Shown here: positions 1 through 5,172 of the stretch, in pieces
Position numbering within the stretch: the stretch's first letter is position 1
Layout of the letters: every line of letters begins with the position of its first letter
From: Synechococcaceae cyanobacterium RL_1_2
GTDB taxonomy: Bacteria > Cyanobacteriota > Cyanobacteriia > Cyanobacteriales > JAAUPO01
Reading direction: 5' to 3'
Assembly (NCBI GenBank): GCA_012033095.1
Contig: JAAUPO010000226.1
Span: forward strand, 1 to 5,172
Length of the DNA: 5,172 nucleotides
Made by a program: the position numbers and the translations under genes
Notes under the pieces: generated by a model
The model's database searches: none
What the model saw: only the letters and a program-made list of their open reading frames with translations
What the model was told of the DNA's origin: nothing

Positions 1-24
1 TAAAACTATACTTTCTGAACCTGG

Positions 25-156
25 CCTAACTACTAGGACAAAAGTTGCACCAAAAAACTGTAAATAGGTCTGAGATCTTTACGCGGTAAAGATTACAACC
101 TATTTCGCCAAAGTGCTGATGTGGCAAGGGTTTCAGGTTTTTGTCCGGTAGTTAGG
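25..156. repeat. Long imperfect palindrome with nested perfect hairpin
   Basis: Three nested pairs of arms share one centre at 83-85. The outer arms are 25-43 and 139-156: CCTAACTACTAGGACAAAA faces TTTTGTCCGGTAGTTAGG, pairing with about one bulge and one mismatch. The middle arms are AAATAGGT (62-69) and ACCTATTT (98-105). The inner hairpin is ATCTTTAC (75-82), loop GCG, GTAAAGAT (86-93), with a perfect 8-base stem. A symmetric, layered structure of about 130 bases without coding potential is typical of a small palindromic repeat or non-autonomous mobile element. It could also be a folded RNA leader. A TAGTTAGG motif recurs just outside at 166-173. The structure is directly visible; its function is unknown. 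Confidence 0.6.
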
Positions 157-199
157 GTTATGACCTAGTTAGGACTGCTATATCTTGCCAAAATCTTGA

Positions 200-250
200 T
201 GGAGGTCGCTGTCGATTAATCCTGGGATTATTGAACGGTAAATCCCTCCA
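200..250. repeat. Small nested inverted repeat
   Basis: TGGAGG (200-205) can pair with CCTCCA (245-250), enclosing the palindrome TAATCC-TG-GGATTA (217-230). It lies about 140 bases upstream of the hoxU start. It may be a leader RNA structure or the remains of a repeat. The stems are short, so chance is a fair alternative. Confidence 0.25.
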
Positions 251-378
251 CTGCCAATCCAGGGCAATCATGGTCAAAACCCAACCTATTTAATGGTTTT
301 TACAAATTTTGAATTAGCACCCAAGGATAAGATCTAACCTATAGAGCTAAGAAATTAGCGTTACAGTGTGTTTTCTCC

Positions 379-384
379 AGGAAG
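379..384 (+). promoter_or_regulatory. Ribosome binding site of hoxU
   Basis: AGGAAG ends five bases before the ATG at 390. This decides the start: the in-frame GTG at 366 has no such motif and would add eight residues that precede the conserved beginning of HoxU. Confidence 0.6.
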
Positions 385-389
385 TTTTT

Positions 390-1105
390 ATGCCGGTCAA
401 AACCTTAACCATCAACGGTCAGCAAGTTAGTGCTACTGCCGGGCAAACCGTATTAGAGGTTGCTAAAGAAGCGGGGGTTTCCATCCCCACCCTCTGCCAT
501 CTGGAGGGGGTTTCGGAAGTTGCCGCCTGCCGTCTGTGCTTAGTGGAGGTGCAGGGATGGGGTAAACTTCAGCCCGCCTGTGTCACCGAAATTCAAGAAG
601 GGATGGTCATTAATACCGAGACTGAACAGATCAAGGAATACCGCAAAATGATTACGGAATTATTTTTGCGGAAGGCAATCATGTTTGTGCTGTTTGTGTT
701 GCTAATGGTAATTGTGAACTTCAAGATTTAGCGATCGAGGTGGGAATGGATCATAGTCGTTTCCCCTACAAATTCCCCGATCGCCCCGTGGATATTTCCC
801 ATAGTCAGTTTGGCATTGACCATAACCGTTGTATTCTTTGTACCCGTTGTGTGCGGGCCTGTGCCGAACTAGAAGGGGCCCACGTGTGGGATGTGGCTAG
901 TCGAGGCGGGAACTCCTATGTGGTTTCTGGTCTGAATCAACCCTGGGGAGAGGTGGATGCCTGTACTTCCTGTGGTAAATGTGTGCAAGCTTGTCCCACG
1001 GGAGCCATCTTTAAACAAGGCAGCACCGTGGCAGAAATGGCCCGCGATCGCTCCACCCTGGAATTCATCGCCGATGCTAGGGACAAACACCAGTGGACTA
1101 GGTAA
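390..1105 (+). pseudogene. hoxU: HoxU, diaphorase iron-sulfur subunit of bidirectional hydrogenase, frameshifted
   Basis: HoxU belongs with HoxE and HoxF to the cytoplasmic diaphorase module that passes electrons between HoxYH and NAD(P)H or ferredoxin; it is homologous to the N-terminal part of complex I NuoG. Adding one T to the T run at 663-667 gives 238 residues, the usual family length. In that reading an N-terminal 2Fe-2S ferredoxin domain has C36, C47, C50 and C64. A His-Cys3 4Fe-4S site follows (H98, C100, C103, C109), then two C-x2-C-x2-C-x3-C clusters at C148-C158 and C192-C202. As written, translation leaves the frame after residue 92 and stops at 731, losing every 4Fe-4S site. The downstream part continues from about 668 to 1105 in the other frame with full family similarity. 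So this is either a recent inactivating deletion or a sequencing error; identity is near certain, functional state is not. Confidence 0.9.
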
Positions 1106-1253
1106 CCAACCATTGAACCTATTTCTCCACTCCCCCTAAGGCCGATGGGCCATTTCCCCGTAGCCATAACTATTACTATCTTTCAAATCAGCCCAATCAG
1201 CTCAAATCATTCCAAACCAGTTAAACCAATTACCATTAGCCCTTAAAGCTCCT
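1106..1253. other. hoxU-hoxY spacer with short irregular repeats
   Basis: This 148-base spacer has no gene. Its second half is poor in G on the + strand and repeats AATCA/CAATCAG-like words (AAATCA at 1185-1190, CAATCAG at 1194-1200, AAATCA at 1204-1209). No clear Shine-Dalgarno motif stands before the hoxY ATG, so hoxY may be translated from a weak or leader-dependent site. Confidence 0.4.
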
Positions 1254-1808
1254 ATGCCTAAGATAAGATTAGCCACCGCCTGGCTGGCGGGTTGTTCCGG
1301 TTGCCATATGTCCTTCCTTGATTTGGATGAATGGTTAATTGAACTCGCTGAGCAGGTTGATGTGGTGTATAGCCCTGTCGGCTGTGATCTCAAGGATTAT
1401 CCTGAAAATGTTGATGTCTGCTTAATTGAAGGAGCCGTTGCCAATGAAGAAAATTTAGAGTTAGCTGAAATTATTCGGGCTAATACTAAAATCGTAATTT
1501 CCTTTGGTGATTGTGCTGTGACCGCCAACGTTCCCGCCATGCGCAATATGATGGGCAAAGTGGATGCGGATCAAGTGTTACGCACCTCCTACCTAGAATT
1601 AGACGACCACAACCCCCAATTACCCTACGAACCCGGCATTGTGCCAGAGCTACTGGAACGGGTTTCTCCCCTCCATGAAATGATCGATGTAGATATTTTT
1701 ATGCCCGGCTGTCCCCCCGATGCTAAACGGATTAAAGCCACCATTGAACCCTTACTACGGGGAGAAATGCCGGTGATGGCTGGGCGAGAAATGATCAAAT
1801 TTGGCTAA
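1254..1808 (+). CDS. hoxY: HoxY, small subunit of bidirectional [NiFe]-hydrogenase
   Basis: HoxY is the small partner of HoxH in the soluble cytoplasmic hydrogenase. It holds the proximal 4Fe-4S cluster that takes electrons from the NiFe site and hands them to HoxU. The 184-residue protein matches the short HoxY type; it lacks the signal peptide and the C-terminal extra-cluster domain of uptake-type small subunits. The four expected cluster ligands are visible: C14 and C17 in the [10 protein letters not shown] motif, C87 in SFGDCA, and C153 in MPGCPPD. The ATG at 1254 begins directly at the conserved PKIRLAT strand, although no strong ribosome binding site precedes it. The frame is intact and nothing in it suggests decay. 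It lies 148 bases after hoxU and 137 before the CBS gene, so a common transcript is plausible but the spacing is loose. Confidence 0.95.
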   Translation: MPKIRLATAWLAGCSGCHMSFLDLDEWLIELAEQVDVVYSPVGCDLKDYPENVDVCLIEGAVANEENLELAEIIRANTKIVISFGDCAVTANVPAMRNMMGKVDADQVLRTSYLELDDHNPQLPYEPGIVPELLERVSPLHEMIDVDIFMPGCPPDAKRIKATIEPLLRGEMPVMAGREMIKFG

Positions 1809-1834
1809 TCCCAGCCCTAAAAAGCCCCTGGGAT
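1808..1834 (+). promoter_or_regulatory. Hairpin immediately after hoxY
   Basis: ATCCCAG (1808-1814) pairs perfectly with CTGGGAT (1828-1834) around a 13-base loop. It begins on the last base of the hoxY stop codon. No T run follows, so it is a poor intrinsic terminator. It could instead protect the hoxUY transcript 3' end or attenuate downstream expression. The stem is seen; the role is a guess. Confidence 0.35.
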
Positions 1835-1933
1835 CTGTTCCGTCCTTAGCCTAGATTTGGATCAATGGGAACAATGACGTGATTGTTAATGATCGTTGAT
1901 CTAAAATCCCCATCCCTAAACCCCTCACTATTT

Positions 1934-1940
1934 AGGAAAG
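1934..1940 (+). promoter_or_regulatory. Ribosome binding site of the CBS gene
   Basis: AGGAAAG ends five bases before the ATG at 1946. It rules out the upstream in-frame TTG at 1883, which would add 21 residues unlike a CBS domain. A second ATG at 1949 follows immediately and could also be used. Confidence 0.6.
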
Positions 1941-1945
1941 TAATT

Positions 1946-2317
1946 ATGATGAAAGCCGCCGAGATCATGACCACCGAAGTGGTAACTATTAAAGGCTCTG
2001 CCACCGTCGCTGAAGCTGTGACCACCATGCGCGATCGCAATATTAGAACATTGATTGTGGCTCGTCGTCACGATCAAGATGCCTATGGCATTGTTACCCA
2101 AACTGATGTGGTAAGCAAAGTAGTTGCCTATGGAAAAGATCCTAAAACCGTGCGAGTCTATCAAATTATGACGAAACCCTGTGTTCCGATCAATCCGGAT
2201 TTAGGGGTGGAATATGCCGCCCGGCTAATGACTAATTTAGGAATCCATGTCGCTCCAGTAATTAAGGACAAGTTATTAGGCATTATTTCCTTCACCGACA
2301 TCATCAATAAAAAGTGA
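1946..2317 (+). CDS. Tandem CBS-domain protein, N-terminal part of a CBS-CP12 fusion
   Basis: The 123 residues form two CBS motifs, a Bateman module that binds adenine nucleotides. CBS1 spans about 4-60 and CBS2 about 72-122. Each opens with an xIMT segment (residues 7-9 and 74-76) and ends with the phosphate-contact [ST]-x-x-D signature: TQTD at 51-54 in GIVTQTDVV, and SFTD at 115-118 in GIISFTDII. The frame ends at TGA 2315-2317 exactly where a CP12 domain begins one base out of register. The family is therefore the cyanobacterial CBS-CP12 fusion, in which AMP-type ligands bound by CBS are known to modulate the CP12 tail acting on phosphoribulokinase and GAPDH. It lies between hoxY and hoxH, on the same strand. 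As written, only the ligand-binding half would be made. No enzyme motif is present, so a stand-alone regulatory CBS protein is the alternative. Confidence 0.85.
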   Translation: MMKAAEIMTTEVVTIKGSATVAEAVTTMRDRNIRTLIVARRHDQDAYGIVTQTDVVSKVVAYGKDPKTVRVYQIMTKPCVPINPDLGVEYAARLMTNLGIHVAPVIKDKLLGIISFTDIINKK

Positions 2318-2561
2318 TTTCCTCGAAAAACCCAAAGTAAATGTACTACGGGAAGAAATTCAAGCCGCGATCGCTAATGCCCGTAAATTGTCCCAAGAGA
2401 AAGGGGCAAGTTCCAGTGAAGCAGCCGTAGCCTGGGATATTGTAGAAGAACTCCAGGCTGAGGCCGCCCACCAGACCGCTAAACCGATCGCAAAAACAGC
2501 CTTTGAGGAATATTGCACAGAAAATCCTAACGCCCTAGAAGCCCGGATGTACGATAGCTAA
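2313..2561 (+). pseudogene. CP12 domain, detached C-terminal part of the CBS-CP12 fusion
   Basis: This open frame encodes about 82 residues ending at TAA 2559-2561 and has no usable start: going upstream it meets no ATG or GTG before a TAG at 2277-2279. It carries the CP12 core AWDIVEEL (2430-2453, restored residues 162-169), followed by QAEAAHQ, and the CP12 tail EEYCTENPNALEARMYDS. CP12 normally bridges GAPDH and phosphoribulokinase and shuts both down in the dark. Deleting one A from the run at 2309-2313 joins the CBS frame to it smoothly (DIINK-SDFLEKPK), giving 204 residues, a normal length for CBS-CP12. The usual N-terminal cysteine pair is absent (S149 and A159 lie near those sites). 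Only C190 of the C-terminal pair remains, with A199 at the usual second cysteine. Separate initiation is unlikely, so it is silent unless the base change is an artefact or is bypassed. Confidence 0.8.
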
Positions 2562-2621
2562 CGCCATTAACCAACCCCAATTATCTAATTAATTTAATTA
2601 ATATTTGCCTTTAATAAATAA

Positions 2622-2750
2622 GAGGATGTTTGAAAAGCCCCCTTGCCCCCAATTATCGCGGAAATTACCCAGATTTTAACCAATGAAGTCCCCTAAATTG
2701 GGGGATTTAGGGAGCAAATCAACAACATTTGATACTTTTCAGACATCCTC
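2622..2750. mobile_element. MITE-like element 1 (129 bp)
   Basis: The ends are inverted repeats: GAGGATGTTTGAAAAG (2622-2637) faces CTTTTCAGACATCCTC (2735-2750), 15 of 16 bases matching. The trinucleotide TAA directly flanks both sides (2619-2621 and 2751-2753) and looks like a 3-base target duplication. That would fit mobilisation by an IS5-type transposase, though this is inferred. Inside, CCCCCAATT (2646-2654) and AATTGGGGG (2696-2704) form a second perfect inverted pair. No transposase is encoded, so it would move only with help from an element elsewhere in the genome. Confidence 0.7.
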
Positions 2751-2913
2751 TAAATTACAAATTTATTTATTAATAGCAAGGGGTTAGCTAGTTAGCTTTC
2801 ATTAAACATGAATAATAATGCTGGTTTATTGCCGATGAAGGCATTTGATGGAGAGTTGATGGTTGTTGGCAATGATTAAATCAACTTTCCCGCTCTTTAT
2901 TAATTTGTTTTAA

Positions 2914-3051
2914 GGCGTTGCTTTAATTTAGGGATGAATTGAAAAATTTATTTAAAAATTGATCGAAAAATTGATCCGTTTTAAAAATCTGACCCAATAT
3001 ACTTCCTTAAAAATTTTGCCTCAACTTTCATCTTCTATTTCAGCAACGCCC
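2914..3051. mobile_element. MITE-like element 2 (about 138 bp) just upstream of hoxH
   Basis: The termini GGCGTTGCT (2914-2922) and AGCAACGCC (3042-3050) are perfect inverts. The similarity runs on inward with gaps to about 25 bases, both ends reading ...GATGAA... when oriented alike. GTTTTAA occurs on both sides, at 2907-2913 and 3052-3058, and is a good candidate 7-base target duplication. The interior is AT-rich and contains a tandem pair AAAAATTGATCG/AAAAATTGATCC (2954-2977). There is no transposase frame. The right end is 50 bases before the hoxH ATG, so the element probably forms part of the hoxH leader or promoter region. Confidence 0.65.
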
Positions 3052-3100
3052 GTTTTAATCCTTTTAACCCTTGTCCCCTGTTTTAATCCCTGAGAAAGCC

Positions 3101-4525
3101 ATGAGTAAAACCGTTGTTATTGATCCCGTTACCCGCATTGAAGGCCACGCCAAAATTTCTATTTTTTTAGATGATGTAGGAGAAGTCAAAGATGCCCGGT
3201 TCCATGTGGTGGAATATCGGGGATTTGAAAAATTTTGCGAAGGTCGGCCCATGTGGGAAATGGCCGGTATTACTGCCCGGATCTGTGGTATTTGTCCCGT
3301 TAGTCACCTCCTTGCCTCAGCTAAAACCGGGGATAAAATTTTAGCGGTACAGATTCCCCCCGCTGGGGAAAAATTACGTCGCATGATGAACCTAGCCCAA
3401 ATCATCCAGTCCCATGCTTTGAGCTTTTTCCATTTGAGCAGTCCTGATTTTCTGTTGGGGTGGGATAGTGATCCGGCGAAACGAAATGTATTTGGCTTGA
3501 TCGCAGCGGATCCAGATTTGGCGAGAGCCGGCATCCGCTTAAGACAGTTTGGCCAACAGGTCATTGAACTGCTAGGGGCAAAAAAAATTCATCCGGCTTG
3601 GTCGGTTCCTGGGGGGGTGCGATCGCCGTTGACCCCCGAAGGCTGTGATTGGATTAGGGAGAGGTTACCGGAATCCATGGCCACCATTCGTTTAGCCCTA
3701 GATTTATTCAAAGGTTTATTAGACAAACTCACGACGGAAGTAGAGCAGTTTGGGAAATTCCCATCCTTATTTTTAAGCTTGGTGGGGGATGATGGTCGAT
3801 GGGATCATTACGGCGGCCAAATCCGTATTACCGATGCCCATGGCAACATTGTGGCCGATAAGCTATCGGAGGATAATTATCGTGATTACATGGGGGAATC
3901 GGTGGAAAAATGGTCTTACTTAAAATTTCCCTACTACAAACCCATGGGCTACCCCGATGGCATTTATCGGGTAGGGCCCCTGGCTCGCTTGAATAATGCC
4001 ACCCATTTTGGCACTCCCGAAGCTGATAGGGAATTAAAGGAATACCGCGATCGCTGTGGGGGAGTAGCCACTTCTTCCTTTTATTACCACTATGCCCGGC
4101 TGATCGAAATCCTTGCGTGCCTCGAACGTATGGGCCAATGGATTGAAGATCCCGATGTGCTGTCTCCCCGCACCCGGGCCAAAGCTGGCATTAATAACCT
4201 AGAAGGCATGGGGGTAAGTGAAGCTCCAAGGGGCACTTTAATTCACCATTACAAAGTGGATGAAAATGGTTTAATCGAAAAGGTAAATTTAATTATTGCC
4301 ACCGGTAACAATAACCTGGCCATGAATGCCACTGTGACCCAGATTGCTAAACACTATATCCATGGCAATGAAATCCCGGAAGAAATGCTTAATCGGGTTG
4401 AGGCGGGTATTCGTTGTTATGATCCTTGTTTGAGCTGTTCGACCCATGCGGCGGGCCAGATGCCATTACAGGTGCAATTGTTTGATGCAAACGATCAGTT
4501 ATTAGACGAAGTAACTAGGGATTAA
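3101..4525 (+). CDS. hoxH: HoxH, large catalytic subunit of bidirectional [NiFe]-hydrogenase
   Basis: HoxH carries the NiFe(CN)2CO active site that makes or splits H2 in the cytoplasm. The 474 residues equal the usual length of cyanobacterial HoxH. The N-terminus has the conserved DPVTRIEGH motif (8-16). The L1 site is [10 protein letters not shown] (60-69, ligands C62 and C65). The L2 site is DPCLSCSTH (441-449, ligands C443 and C446). The 25 residues after H449 form the C-terminal extension that the endopeptidase HoxW removes after nickel insertion; HoxW and the Hyp assembly genes are not in this window. The ATG at 3101 is chosen because it begins at the family's MSKT start. Only a weak GAGAAAG (3092-3098) precedes it, at very short spacing; an in-frame TTG at 3071 would add ten unconserved residues. 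The frame is complete with all ligands present. It is cut off from the CBS-CP12 region by 539 bases, so it may have its own promoter. Confidence 0.97.
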   Translation: MSKTVVIDPVTRIEGHAKISIFLDDVGEVKDARFHVVEYRGFEKFCEGRPMWEMAGITARICGICPVSHLLASAKTGDKILAVQIPPAGEKLRRMMNLAQIIQSHALSFFHLSSPDFLLGWDSDPAKRNVFGLIAADPDLARAGIRLRQFGQQVIELLGAKKIHPAWSVPGGVRSPLTPEGCDWIRERLPESMATIRLALDLFKGLLDKLTTEVEQFGKFPSLFLSLVGDDGRWDHYGGQIRITDAHGNIVADKLSEDNYRDYMGESVEKWSYLKFPYYKPMGYPDGIYRVGPLARLNNATHFGTPEADRELKEYRDRCGGVATSSFYYHYARLIEILACLERMGQWIEDPDVLSPRTRAKAGINNLEGMGVSEAPRGTLIHHYKVDENGLIEKVNLIIATGNNNLAMNATVTQIAKHYIHGNEIPEEMLNRVEAGIRCYDPCLSCSTHAAGQMPLQVQLFDANDQLLDEVTRD

Positions 4526-4583
4526 TTGTCGTTTTTGTCGGTTTGGTCTGGACTGGGGAACTACATACAGGACTACACTTTTA

Positions 4584-4607
4584 ACCAGGGTTGTTAAACA
4601 CCCTGGT
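4584..4607 (+). terminator. Candidate hoxH terminator hairpin
   Basis: ACCAGGGT (4584-4591) and ACCCTGGT (4600-4607) form a perfect 8-base stem with an 8-base loop, 58 bases after the hoxH stop. Only a weak, broken T tract (AAATTTC) comes after it. Position and stem fit a transcript end; the missing T run lowers confidence. Confidence 0.4.
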
Positions 4608-4641
4608 ACCGACAAATTTCCTATTCCGTAGGGCATATCCC

Positions 4642-4755
4642 TAATGGGTAGTACTAAAGCCGGAAGGATATTTAGACCTGGGATAATGGATGATCAAGGG
4701 ATGTAAACTTGATCATCCTTACCTGGATAAAAATCTGGATAGGACTACCCGCTAA
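4642..4755. repeat. Long imperfect palindrome with perfect 11-base core stem
   Basis: The core is GGATGATCAAG (4688-4698), a 9-base loop, then CTTGATCATCC (4708-4718). The outer arms also face each other: GGGTAGT (4646-4652) with ACTACCC (4744-4750). The stretches between are partly alike when inverted (ACCTGGGAT near 4676-4684 against ACCTGGAT near 4721-4728). The layout resembles that of the palindrome at 25-156, though the sequences differ. It could be a REP- or MITE-type repeat or a strong transcript end structure. Confidence 0.55.
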
Positions 4756-4777
4756 TTAACCCCTAGCAATGATTATG

Positions 4778-4859
4778 GCGATCGCGATACAACCTATTTA
4801 GAAAGTAGCCCAGCTTGCTCTACTGGGAAAAAGGGGTAGTCATAATCCATCGCGATCGC
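4778..4859. repeat. Inverted pair of HIP1-containing arms
   Basis: GCGATCGCGAT (4778-4788) and ATCGCGATCGC (4849-4859) are exact inverts of 11 bases, each containing a HIP1 octamer. GATTATG (4771-4777) and CATAATC (4841-4847) are inverted too, but sit outside the left arm and inside the right arm, so the whole is not a simple stem. Between them AGTAG/CTACT and CCCAG/CTGGG (4804-4826) offer two competing small stems. HIP1 is self-palindromic, so part of the symmetry is expected. Confidence 0.4.
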
Positions 4860-4875
4860 TGTAATACCTTAATCC

Positions 4876-4894
4876 ATTGGCGATTAGGGCCAAT
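4876..4894. repeat. Short stem-loop ATTGGC/GCCAAT
   Basis: ATTGGC (4876-4881) and GCCAAT (4889-4894) form a 6-base stem with a 7-base loop. It lies just outside the HIP1-bearing pair and has no visible role. Chance is possible. Confidence 0.2.
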
Positions 4895-4933
4895 CCTATG
4901 GGGAGCATCCTACTTTCGCAAAATGTTGATTTA

Positions 4934-5041
4934 CCCTCACCCTAAATCCCTCACCTAAATCTGGGAGAGGGACTTTAAAATCCATCGGATTTTGCCCCCC
5001 TTCTCTTAATATTGGGAGGGAGGAAGGGGCTGTGGGTAGGG
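4934..5041. repeat. C-rich/G-rich dispersed-type repeat with inner hairpin
   Basis: The left side is C-rich (CCCTCACCCTAAATCCCTC, 4934-4952). The right side is its loose inverse, G-rich (5013-5041, ending GGGTAGGG). Between them AAAATCC (4977-4983), ATC, GGATTTT (4987-4993) is a perfect 7-base hairpin. Elements of this look are common between cyanobacterial genes. I cannot count copies from one window. Confidence 0.45.
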
Positions 5042-5135
5042 CAAACGCATACTAATTTCCACTCAACGAAAGAATAATCCTACATTCAGCAGGTCTAGTC
5101 ATTAAACAATCAATTTATTTGTACTATAGTGATAT

Positions 5136-5158
5136 TTTGAGGCCAATTCATCCTCAAA
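5136..5158. repeat. Hairpin TTTGAGG/CCTCAAA at the window end
   Basis: TTTGAGG (5136-5142) and CCTCAAA (5152-5158) form a perfect 7-base stem around a 9-base loop. It may be the leader or terminator of a gene beyond the window. TATAGT at 5125-5130 resembles a -10 box but has no convincing -35 partner. Confidence 0.3.
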
Positions 5159-5172
5159 GCTTTGCTGTAAAA

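Larger units (their letters stand above)
1..389. other. Gene-free region upstream of hoxU
   Basis: I find no coding region here on either strand. The first 160 bases are taken up by a long imperfect palindrome, and 200-250 can fold into a second small structure; both are listed separately. No end of hoxF or hoxE is visible, so hoxU is not tightly coupled to a diaphorase gene on its 5' side. I could not find a convincing -35/-10 pair; TATAGA at 340-345 resembles a -10 element but has no -35 partner at proper spacing. If a promoter for hoxU lies in the window it is probably between about 250 and 380. Confidence 0.6.
2562..3100. other. Gene-free gap between CBS-CP12 and hoxH
   Basis: These 539 bases hold no believable gene. 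About half is accounted for by two MITE-like elements, at 2622-2750 and 2914-3051. The rest is AT-rich, with TTAATTAATTTAATTAA-like runs at 2583-2603 and a short tandem GTTAGCTA/GTTAGCT at 2783-2797. Without the two insertions the gap would be roughly 260 bases. Confidence 0.6.
4526..5172. other. Gene-free region downstream of hoxH
   Basis: No gene is seen on either strand in the last 647 bases; hoxW does not follow hoxH here. The region is unusually rich in inverted repeats: a possible terminator hairpin (4584-4607), a palindrome with an 11-base perfect stem (4642-4755), a HIP1-bearing inverted pair (4778-4859), a small stem (4876-4894), a purine/pyrimidine-biased repeat (4934-5041) and a final hairpin (5136-5158). 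It reads like a repeat graveyard or insertion hot spot. Confidence 0.6.

Noticed and set aside
340..345. TATAGA as a -10 box for hoxU
   Set aside because: No acceptable -35 sequence 16-18 bases upstream; common word in AT-rich DNA.
366..389. GTG start for hoxU at 366
   Set aside because: The ATG at 390 has AGGAAG at proper distance and starts at the conserved part of the protein; the extra eight residues are not HoxU-like.
660..740. Programmed -1 frameshifting in hoxU
   Set aside because: The site A TTT TTG is not a proper slippery heptamer, no downstream pseudoknot is evident, and HoxU is not known to me to be made by recoding.
869..1167. Minus-strand open frames opposite the hoxU C-terminal part
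   Set aside because: They mirror the cysteine-rich coding sequence of hoxU on the other strand and have no family features of their own.
2808..2879. 23-codon open frame beginning MNNNAGLLPMK between the two MITEs
   Set aside because: Too short, no ribosome binding site, no recognisable similarity, and it lies in an AT-rich repeat-laden gap.
2954..2977. Tandem AAAAATTGATC units as a possible CRISPR or iteron array
   Set aside because: Only two adjacent 12-base copies inside a MITE; no spacers and no further units.
3304..3564. Minus-strand open frame opposite hoxH
   Set aside because: Antisense shadow of a strongly conserved gene; no start signal or domain.

Overview
The window is a stretch of cyanobacterial chromosome carrying part of the bidirectional, NAD(P)-linked [NiFe]-hydrogenase (hox) locus, all on the + strand. 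Cyanobacterial origin rests on the Hox protein sequences, a CBS-CP12 module (a cyanobacterial fusion family), and seven perfect HIP1 octamers (GCGATCGC). The proteins resemble those of Synechocystis-like and filamentous cyanobacteria, but I cannot fix a genus from the sequence alone.

Layout: 1-389 is gene-free and dominated by a long imperfect palindrome. hoxU (390-1105, diaphorase Fe-S subunit) follows, but it is broken by one missing T in a T run at 663-667. hoxY (1254-1808, small hydrogenase subunit) is intact. At 1946-2561 lies a CBS-domain reading frame followed, one base out of frame and without a start codon, by a CP12 domain. Removing one A from the A run at 2309-2313 would restore a 204-residue CBS-CP12 fusion. 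A 539-base gene-free gap (2562-3100) holds two MITE-like elements with terminal inverted repeats and short target duplications. hoxH (3101-4525, large catalytic subunit, 474 residues with its C-terminal maturation peptide) is intact. The last 647 bases (4526-5172) hold no gene but several hairpins and imperfect palindromes.

How the genes work together: HoxY and HoxH form the H2-activating module, with NiFe in HoxH and a proximal 4Fe-4S cluster in HoxY. HoxU, with HoxE and HoxF (not in this window), connects it to NAD(P)H or ferredoxin. The CBS-CP12 protein is expected to couple adenylate or redox state to Calvin-cycle enzymes. Its place between hoxY and hoxH suggests co-expression of hydrogen metabolism with a carbon-fixation regulator.

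The main oddity is that both accessory genes carry single-base homopolymer-run frameshifts while both catalytic subunits are intact. This could be sequencing error or real decay of the electron-transfer and regulatory parts. I saw no convincing wholly new system. The most interesting points are the two frameshifts, the CBS-CP12 placement with its reduced cysteine set, and the MITE invasion just upstream of hoxH.
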